NCBI RefSeq assembly: GCF_014196535.1
Contig: NZ_JACIDU010000003.1
Location: 62,001-126,000, forward strand
Length of the DNA: 64,000 nucleotides
Source: Allorhizobium borbori
GTDB lineage: Bacteria > Pseudomonadota > Alphaproteobacteria > Rhizobiales > Rhizobiaceae
Direction: 5' to 3'
The position numbers and the translations under genes were made by a program. Positions 58,759 through 64,000 of the stretch are shown here, one piece after another; the stretch's first letter is position 1; each line of letters begins with the position of its first letter. Below the pieces are notes generated by a model. The model made no database searches. It saw nothing but the letters and a program-made list of their open reading frames with translations, and was not told where the DNA came from.

Positions 58759-59364
58759 ATGTTCAACTCGGGTTCTCCAAGCTCTCCAGGTGTCTCAAAA
58801 GCCGAGCTGGAATTTGCGAAAGCTGAGATGATCTCTCAGATGATCACGCGGGAAAATTTAAACACGGCGATCGGCCGGAGCGGCTGGGTCAGCCTCGGCA
58901 CGCTCAGCCTGAGCGGCAAGAATTTCATTGATTTAACTAATGTTTCTTCCGATGCCAATGAACTCGACCTCGCGCTCCAAGGCGTCTCGACGACCGCGAC
59001 GTCGAGTATGTACGCTCGCGTCTACGGCGAGACCGGGTCGCTGCTGTCGAGCGGCTATTATGGCTACCTCAACAACTTGGCCGGATCGACGTTGTCATCA
59101 GTCGCTGAGAGTCCAGGCGACGCCGCCATCCTGGCGGGCAGCCTGCTGGCGAACGGGTACATGTCGGGAGGTATCAGGTTGCGTAGGCAGCTCGGCAACA
59201 CTTGGCGCATCGAATCATCGGTCTTCGACGCCGCAAACCGAAGTATGTTTTCTTGCCATGTCACGACGGCCGTCGGCGTCGGGATCACGGGCATCCGTCT
59301 GCTGCTAGGAACCGCAGGCGTGACATGGGACGACGGGTCCGTGACAACAAGATGGAGACGGTGA
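58759..59364 (+). CDS. Putative virion fibre or decoration protein, 201 aa
   Basis: After a short N-terminal helix (SKAELEFAKAEMISQMITRENLNTA), which could be an attachment stem, comes a beta domain: GWVSLGTLSLSGKNFIDLTNV, ELDLALQGVSTTATSSMYARVYGETGSLLSSGYYGYLNN, SMFSCHVTTAVGVGITGIRLL. This looks like the carbohydrate-binding-like module seen on phage fibres as I know it (...G.s....YVst pattern). Function as a head or tail fibre is inferred. Confidence 0.5.
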   Translation: MFNSGSPSSPGVSKAELEFAKAEMISQMITRENLNTAIGRSGWVSLGTLSLSGKNFIDLTNVSSDANELDLALQGVSTTATSSMYARVYGETGSLLSSGYYGYLNNLAGSTLSSVAESPGDAAILAGSLLANGYMSGGIRLRRQLGNTWRIESSVFDAANRSMFSCHVTTAVGVGITGIRLLLGTAGVTWDDGSVTTRWRR

Positions 59365-59735
59365 TGGCACGTATTGGTCTACGCTACAACGCCGAAACGG
59401 ACACATACGAGGACGTCGAGGACGATTTCGAGATCGCAGAAGTCGTGATCCCGTCGCCGCCGATCTCCGATCGTCAATTTTTCCACCAGCTCGCGATCGA
59501 CGGTCGCATATCCGAGGCCGAGGCATTGGCCGCCGTAGCAACCGGGACGCTCCCCGCTGCCGTCGAGACGATCGTGTCAGGCCTGTCCAGCGTCGACCAG
59601 TTCTCAGCACGCATGCTGATGACCGGGGCGACGAGCTTCCACCGAGATCACCCCCTGGTGATAGTATTCGCCACGGCCATCGGTATGGACGCCGACGGCC
59701 TCGACGAGTTCTGGTCGGCCGCATCGGAGCTGTGA
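59364..59735 (+). CDS. Hypothetical phage protein, 123 aa
   Basis: The start is the ATG overlapping the stop of the previous gene (ATGA) after GGAGACGG. N-terminal RIGLRYNAETDTYEDVEDD, then a helical part (FFHQLAIDGRISEAEALAAVATGTLPAAVETIV). Proteins with the QLAIDGRIS..EALAAV pattern often accompany fibre genes in tailed phages, so an accessory to the fibre is possible. Confidence 0.5.
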   Translation: MARIGLRYNAETDTYEDVEDDFEIAEVVIPSPPISDRQFFHQLAIDGRISEAEALAAVATGTLPAAVETIVSGLSSVDQFSARMLMTGATSFHRDHPLVIVFATAIGMDADGLDEFWSAASEL

Positions 59736-59739
59736 CGTC

Positions 59740-60081
59740 ATGCTCCTGACCAGCGCACCCGGATTTGAAGACTTCGCCCGAACGCTGCTCTCCACGGGGA
59801 ACGCCGAGGACGTCGTGCTGAAATCCGCCGGCGGTGGCGAGAGAACGATCCGCGCCATCGTCAGGCAGAAAGCTCGGGAATTCCCCGAGAGCCAGCGGGG
59901 GTACGCGATGAAGACGATGCTCAACACCCTGCGTGTCGACCCCTCGGACATCCTCGACATCCAGAAGGACGATAGCTTCGAGGTCCGAGGCGTCACCTAC
60001 AGCATCGCTGACAAAGGCAACGGCATCCGCCCCGACGGCGTGGCCCTGGTGACAATCGATCTGGAGACGACCCCGAGATGA
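59740..60081 (+). CDS. Putative head-tail joining protein (FII-like)
   Basis: A 113-residue protein ending in a compact beta domain (ILDIQKDDSFEVRGVTYSIADKGNGIRPDGVALVTIDLE), which fits connector proteins of the lambda gpFII type that carry a short beta barrel. It is placed between head genes and tail genes. The N-terminal half is helical. It overlaps the next gene by 4 bp. Confidence 0.55.
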   Translation: MLLTSAPGFEDFARTLLSTGNAEDVVLKSAGGGERTIRAIVRQKAREFPESQRGYAMKTMLNTLRVDPSDILDIQKDDSFEVRGVTYSIADKGNGIRPDGVALVTIDLETTPR

Positions 60082-60551
60082 GCATCGAACAGGATATCGT
60101 GGACATCATCATCGCCCGCATCGTCGCCGAATGTCCCGAGTTCGGAGGTCGTGTCGAGGAATCAGCGCACGTACCTCTGACTCCAGAAGATTGGCCGTGC
60201 GTCCGCGTCCAGCTGCCAACGACCCAGACCGAAACCCGCGACGGCGGACGACAGGGTCATCGTCCCCGTAAGAACGATGGTCAGATTGCCATCAGCCTCG
60301 TTCATGACGGTAGGGACACAAGCGTTCTGGCCGTACAACGCGCGCTCGGCCTGCGGATCGACAAGGCGCTCATGGACGAACCCTTCCTGCGCGGCGCGGA
60401 CGGCAAGGCGCGGGTTTCCGAACTCATTTCCACCGGGTCTCAATCGGGCACGACGAGCAATCGTGGCTCAGTCGTCTCCGTCAGGCAGCTCTTCTACTCG
60501 GCAACCTGGCGGACCACCGAACAAAACAATTCCGTGCCGATGCACGCTTAA
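60078..60551 (+). CDS. Putative minor tail / tail terminator protein (gpU-like)
   Basis: A 157-residue protein. The N-terminal helix (EQDIVDIIIARIVAECPEF), central strands (DWPCVRVQLPTTQTE) and C-terminal strand/helix (DGRDTSVLAVQRALGLRIDKALMDEP) match the alpha/beta layout of tail terminator proteins. It sits directly upstream of the tail tube gene, as U does. Assignment from order and outline only. Confidence 0.5.
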   Translation: MSIEQDIVDIIIARIVAECPEFGGRVEESAHVPLTPEDWPCVRVQLPTTQTETRDGGRQGHRPRKNDGQIAISLVHDGRDTSVLAVQRALGLRIDKALMDEPFLRGADGKARVSELISTGSQSGTTSNRGSVVSVRQLFYSATWRTTEQNNSVPMHA

Positions 60552-60565
60552 CCGGGAGTCGCCAC

Positions 60566-61333
60566 ATGGCTGCATCTTATTCCGTCCTCAGCCCGAAATT
60601 TTACAAGATGTCTCGCGCAGAGGTCATCTTCCGCGTCCTCAAGAACGGCGTAGCGATCACGCCCTTCCGCCAGTTCGGTGACGTGGACAAGTTCGGGTTC
60701 AACCTGACGTCCACGAAGGTGGCGCGCTACAGGAAGAATGCTCGCGTGCGCACCAAGGCGAAGGAAAGCGTCACTCAGATCGACTCCGCAGTGTCGATGA
60801 CGGTTTACCAGTTCACCCAGTTCGTCAGGATGATGTCGATCCTCGGCGTCGCAGTTGATTACGAACAGGACGCGGGAGACTTCGAGTATCAGGAGACGGC
60901 AGCTGTCGGCCTGTTCTACGTCGGCGTTCAGGATATCGAAGTCACTGGGATCGCCTCGGGTTCCACCACATTCACCGCTGGCCAGTTCCGCACGGTAGAC
61001 CCTGAACTCGGTATCGTCGAGGTCTTCGAGTTGCCCGCGGGTCTTGCCGAAGGAGCCGTCTTGACGATCAGCGGTACGAAGGGTGCTATCGCCAAGGGTA
61101 CCAGAATGAAGGCCAAGGTTGGCGCTCAATCTTCTAACACCCTCGAAATCATCGTCCGCGACGTCGGCGAGGATTCCATTCCTCAGGCGCTCCACTTGTA
61201 CCAGGTCGAACTATCGCCTGCGAACGAGGTGGCGTTCATCGGCGAAGACGACTTCGACTCGGTGGAGTTCACCGGATCGGCGCTGGACACCTCTCAGGGG
61301 CTGGGCGTCCTCATGGACCTAAGGGACGAGTGA
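60566..61333 (+). CDS. Major tail tube protein
   Basis: A 255-residue protein. Placement after the terminator-type gene and before G/GT and tape measure is that of the tail tube (lambda V). The beta-rich body (EVIFRVLKNGVAITPFRQFGDVDKF; FYVGVQDIEVTGIASGSTTFTAGQFRTVD; HLYQVELSPANEVAFIGEDDFDSVEFTGSALD) ends with the GxxxSF/VEFTG-like strand common in tube proteins. A terminator follows. Confidence 0.72.
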   Translation: MAASYSVLSPKFYKMSRAEVIFRVLKNGVAITPFRQFGDVDKFGFNLTSTKVARYRKNARVRTKAKESVTQIDSAVSMTVYQFTQFVRMMSILGVAVDYEQDAGDFEYQETAAVGLFYVGVQDIEVTGIASGSTTFTAGQFRTVDPELGIVEVFELPAGLAEGAVLTISGTKGAIAKGTRMKAKVGAQSSNTLEIIVRDVGEDSIPQALHLYQVELSPANEVAFIGEDDFDSVEFTGSALDTSQGLGVLMDLRDE

Positions 61334-61353
61334 TCGGCCGCATCCGACCTTGC

Positions 61354-61385
61354 GAAGCCGCCCTCGTTGGCGGCTTCTTCATTTT
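61354..61385 (+). terminator. Rho-independent terminator after the tail tube gene
   Basis: GAAGCCGCC, loop CTCGTT, GGCGGCTTC, then TTCATTTT. Copy C of the late motif (61383-61400) begins at its end. Confidence 0.75.
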
Positions 61386-61400
61386 CACCGGGTCTCACGC
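61383..61400 (+). repeat. Late-region 18-bp motif, copy C
   Basis: TTTCACCGGGTCTCACGC, 72 bp before the G gene ATG. Beyond the core it stays similar to copy A for about 25 bp (CCTGC..GCGTCTCCTGAT against CCTGCC.CGCTCTCCTGAT). Confidence 0.55.
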
Positions 61401-61454
61401 GCGCCTGCCGCGCTCTCCTGATCCAAGCGCTGGAGATGCGCCACAGGAGAGACC

Positions 61455-61901
61455 ATGACCGCACTTGCCCACCGAAACCTCGCCGCGTTCAAGGCGATGA
61501 AGCGGACCCACACCGTCGTCATCGGCGACACCAAACTGGAAATCAGCCCGCCGGGCCTCATCGAGATCATCGAACGCGTCGAAGCCGAAGTCAGCCATGA
61601 AGACCTCAGCAGGTTCGCCACCGGCGACGTCGATATTCCGGGTCTCCTCCGCAAGGTGCCCGCGCTGGCCCGCTGGATCGGTGTTCGTAGCCTGGCCGCC
61701 AAGGCCGACGCCGAGGCCGCTGCCGAGATCGAGGAATACGTGATCTCCCTTCTGCCCGACGAGCTGTTCGAACTCGCTGAAGGCATCGTCGCCGCCATCA
61801 TGCCCGACACAGAGACCTCTAAAAAAAAGCTGGCGAGCCTGGGGCTTCGGTTCGGGATCACGGTCGAGAAGCCCGCTCCGGCAAAGGTCGCAGCCGAGTA
61901 A
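61455..61901 (+). CDS. Tail assembly chaperone, short form (lambda gpG-like)
   Basis: A 148-residue protein, mostly helical (LIEIIERVEAEVSHEDLSRFATGDVDIPGLL; AEAAAEIEEYVISLLPDELFELAEGIVAAIM), right before a programmed frameshift site and the tape measure gene, as in lambda G. Its last 23 codons after the slippery site are read only when no frameshift occurs. It coats the tape measure during tail assembly. Strong ribosome site CACAGGAGAGACC. Confidence 0.8.
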   Translation: MTALAHRNLAAFKAMKRTHTVVIGDTKLEISPPGLIEIIERVEAEVSHEDLSRFATGDVDIPGLLRKVPALARWIGVRSLAAKADAEAAAEIEEYVISLLPDELFELAEGIVAAIMPDTETSKKKLASLGLRFGITVEKPAPAKVAAE

Positions 61902-62275
61902 GCCACCCGTCGCAGGTCAAACCTTCCACAGGTCCGTCTCTGGGCCTGTGGGAAATGCTCGACCAGGCCTGCGCCGTCCTCGTCGAGGCTGGCTATCCCG
62001 ATCCCTGGATGATGACACCGCGGCAGATCATGCATCGACTGCACATCCATAGGCACCTGAAAGATTACGAGGGCCTTCGGGAGCTGGATATCGCGACGCT
62101 CGCCTCGCGTGGCGACGAGAAGACTATTGAAAGTTTCCGATCCGCAATCACCGAGCGTCACGCGCCCGAACGGTCTCACAGTGAGGAAACATCGGCACCC
62201 GTACCCGTGTCGGACGCGACGGCCAAGAGGCTCGACGCCCTGCACGGAAACCTTCCCTGGAGAGATCGTAAGTGA
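61455..62275 (+). CDS. Tail assembly chaperone, -1 frameshift fusion (lambda gpGT-like)
   Basis: Frame 0 is read to codon 125 (AAG at 61827-61829); after a -1 slip reading continues from GCT at 61829 to the stop at 62273. The product is about 273 residues. I checked that the -1 frame is open from the slip site through the junction (AGEPGASVRDHGRE...GPSLGLWEMLDQA) into the T part (GYPDPWMMTPRQIMHRLHIHRHLKDYEGLRELDIATLAS). In lambda only the GT fusion recruits tail tube protein to the tape measure. The T stop overlaps the tape measure GTG. Confidence 0.82.
61823..61829 (+). promoter_or_regulatory. -1 ribosomal frameshift slippery heptamer
   Basis: A AAA AAG in the reading frame of the G gene, within a run of eight A (61821-61828). 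It is the same heptamer as in E. coli dnaX, one of the most efficient known in bacteria. The zero frame ends 70 bp later; the -1 frame leads into T. Confidence 0.85.
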
Positions 62276-64000
62276 CCCAGCCCATCATCAACGCGAAGAT
62301 CAGATTCCAGGGTCTCGACGAGATCAAGGCTTCGTTCGCGTCGATATCGGCAGACTTCGAACGCGCCGCCGACCGCATGAGCGATGCGGGCAAGAAGGTC
62401 GGCGACGGGCTGTCCAAGTCTGTCGGCGTCGCCAACACCACGCTGCGCACGACCGGCACGGTCGGGGTCCGCAGCTTCGGCCTGATGAAGAACGCCGTCG
62501 GCGGCCTAACGACGATCATCAAGACGTCATCGAGCATGGTCACCGAACTCGGAAAGGCCGCCGTCAACGCTTCCGGCAAGATCGCTACCCTCGGCGTCGG
62601 CGCTGTGGCTGCCGTCAACGGGTTCGGTATCAAGGTCGGGTCCTCGATTTCGGAAATGGGCAAACTCGCCCGCGCGGCTGGCGTCTCCACCGAGACGTTC
62701 TCGCGGCTAGCTTCCGCGACCCGTCTGGCTGGCGGCTCCGTCACGGACATCACCACAGGTCTCCAGTCTCTATCCGACCGCATCATCGACGCCTCCAAGG
62801 GCGGCGCGTCCGAGGCCTATTTCAAACAGATCGGCGTCAGCGTCCGCGACCTCAACGGGGAGATCAAGTCGACCGACCAGATTCTCGACGAAGTCGCCGA
62901 CGGCCTCAAGGCAATCCCCAAGGACAACCTCCGCGCCAGCGCCGCCGTCGACCTGTTCGGGACGAGCGCCACGAAGCTCCTGCCGATCCTCGAGGACGGC
63001 GCGGAGGGTCTGCGCAAGTATTCCGCACAGGCTGACCAGTACGGCACCACGGTCACGGAAGCCCAGTCGAAGCAGGCGTCCGATCTCATCGCGAAATCCC
63101 GGAAGGTCCGCGAAGCCCTGATCGGCATCTCGTACAAGGTCGGCGACGCCCTGTTGCCCCAGCTCACGAAGAATTCCGAGAAGACAGCCGCCTTCCTCGC
63201 CAAGAGCGGCGACCGGATCGCGAAGATCGTCGGGGACGCCGCCGCCAACATCACCAGCCTGTCCGCCGATATCGCTCGCGCGTTCATGGGCGACATCGGA
63301 AAGATCGAGCGCGGATGGGTCCGCAAGCTCGTCCCGGCACTCAGCACGGTCAAGGATGTCCTTGCCGACGTTCTCGACATCATCGGCGGTAAGACAGCCA
63401 CCAGAGCGACCTGGCTTAACGACGTCTGGAAGGCGCTGAACTCTGCGTCGGCTGCGGCGTGGTCGCTAGCCCAGGCAATCGTCGCGGCGGCCGGCTACGG
63501 AGAATCACAGTTTCCGACCCTTGCCGAGATCGCGGCGACCGTTGCCGTTGCCTTCGACAACCTGCGACAGGGCATGTCCGGGGAAAAGGGCGAATACTCG
63601 ATGCCGTGGGCGGGCAAGATCGGCGAGACGATCCGCAGCCTCGGCATCGCCGTCGGTGCGGTCGCGGGCGTCATCGTCAACTACCGTGACGAGATCGCGA
63701 CTGCCGTCGCCTTTATCGCCTCGGCGTTTTCCGACCTCGTAGTGGCGGTTGCCACGCTCCTGAACGGTGACCAGATTGCAAAAGAAAATCCCTTCGCGTT
63801 CCTCGGCCCGATCGCCGACTGGGTCAAACAGCACCGCGATACCATCGTCAACCTGTTCAAGAACCTGCCGAACGATATCGTCGTCGCGGTCACCACCGTG
63901 AAGGACATCTTCGTCACGTTCTACAAGGGCCTTGACGCCGTCGCGAAGGCGCTTGGACTGGACAGTGGCGTCCAGCTCGGTCTCGTGTTTCTCATCCTGC
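62272..64000 (+). CDS. Tail tape measure protein, N-terminal 576 residues (runs out of window)
   Basis: Starts at GTG 62272 (GTGA overlap with the T stop) after GGAGAGATCG and is open to the window end. Family features: N-terminal IINAKIRFQGLDEIKASFASI, a glycine- and small-residue-rich helical region (GVGAVAAVNGFGIKVGSSISEMGKLARAAGVSTETFSRLAS), the VDLFGTSATKLLPILEDGAEGL block common in tape measures, and hydrophobic segments further on (VAGVIVNYRDEIATAVAFIASAFSDLVVAVATLL). It sets tail length and is ejected with the DNA. Confidence 0.88.
   Translation, partial: MTQPIINAKIRFQGLDEIKASFASISADFERAADRMSDAGKKVGDGLSKSVGVANTTLRTTGTVGVRSFGLMKNAVGGLTTIIKTSSSMVTELGKAAVNASGKIATLGVGAVAAVNGFGIKVGSSISEMGKLARAAGVSTETFSRLASATRLAGGSVTDITTGLQSLSDRIIDASKGGASEAYFKQIGVSVRDLNGEIKSTDQILDEVADGLKAIPKDNLRASAAVDLFGTSATKLLPILEDGAEGLRKYSAQADQYGTTVTEAQSKQASDLIAKSRKVREALIGISYKVGDALLPQLTKNSEKTAAFLAKSGDRIAKIVGDAAANITSLSADIARAFMGDIGKIERGWVRKLVPALSTVKDVLADVLDIIGGKTATRATWLNDVWKALNSASAAAWSLAQAIVAAAGYGESQFPTLAEIAATVAVAFDNLRQGMSGEKGEYSMPWAGKIGETIRSLGIAVGAVAGVIVNYRDEIATAVAFIASAFSDLVVAVATLLNGDQIAKENPFAFLGPIADWVKQHRDTIVNLFKNLPNDIVVAVTTVKDIFVTFYKGLDAVAKALGLDSGVQLGLVFLIL

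Larger units (their letters stand above)
36544..64000. mobile_element. Integrated lambda-type siphovirus prophage (or phage-plasmid-like element), right end outside window
   Basis: Content switches abruptly at the tRNA-Lys 3' end from housekeeping genes to short unknown genes, then to a full lambda-order packaging, head and tail module (49577-64000). The element carries its own replication initiator. No integrase, excisionase or repressor of a familiar type was found in the visible 27.4 kb; they may lie beyond 64000. Late genes seen are all complete and in frame, with a working-looking frameshift site and nested scaffold, so the morphogenesis module appears intact. Confidence 0.88.

Noticed and set aside
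1-64000. CRISPR arrays
   Set aside because: No series of regularly spaced direct repeats was seen anywhere in the window.

Overview
The window looks like the chromosome of a member of the Rhizobiaceae (Agrobacterium/Rhizobium group). The evidence is high GC with a typical alphaproteobacterial gene set, a phosphatidylcholine synthase gene, a tmk-holB-metG-tatD cluster behind rlpA and a D,D-carboxypeptidase homologue, mfd next to sdhE and divergent from recG, and a glmU/glmS neighbourhood. Family assignments come from reading motifs in the translations; no database search was run.

Positions 1-36543 are ordinary chromosome: a truncated Rrf2-family regulator gene and an IS30-like transposase remnant (1-460); a leftward operon rlpA-dac-tmk-holB-metG-tatD-MBL hydrolase (8137-688); tRNA-Ser(TGA); an azoreductase/NTF2-like pair divergent from an HxlR regulator; an SDR enzyme and an AraC regulator; a MacA/MacB-type tripartite export operon (12709-15946); mfd-sdhE and divergent recG; a leftward glmS-GNAT-DUF502 run with glmU upstream; a GntR/FadR regulator; a four-gene BMP-family (nucleoside-type) ABC importer; pcs, a UbiH-like hydroxylase, an AEC carrier and ccdA; then tRNA-Lys(TTT), whose 3' end is at 36543.

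From the tRNA-Lys 3' end to the window end (at least 27.4 kb) lies an integrated phage-like element that runs out of the window. Its left arm (36.7-49.5 kb) holds small regulators, a metallophosphoesterase, a plasmid-type (Rep_3-like) replication initiator beside a 600-bp non-coding region with short palindromic repeats, a lone ribbon-helix-helix antitoxin inside a segment bounded by imperfect inverted repeats, an AbiEii-like nucleotidyltransferase toxin whose ribosome binding site lies in a perfect hairpin, a PcfJ-like protein and many short unknown genes. The right arm (49.5-64 kb) is a lambda-type siphovirus morphogenesis module in canonical order: small and large terminase, gpW, portal, prohead protease with nested scaffold, gpD, gpE, head-tail joining and tail genes, tail tube, G/GT with a programmed -1 frameshift, and the start of the tape measure. 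One gene in this module, between portal and protease, is on the opposite strand and encodes a membrane-anchored coiled-coil protein: a moron candidate.

No integrase lies within the window next to tRNA-Lys; it may lie beyond 64000. The best leads for undescribed biology are the antisense membrane gene, the AbiEii-like gene with its hairpin, the inverted-repeat-flanked antitoxin segment, the plasmid-type initiator within a tailed-phage genome, and a repeated 18-bp motif in front of late transcription units.
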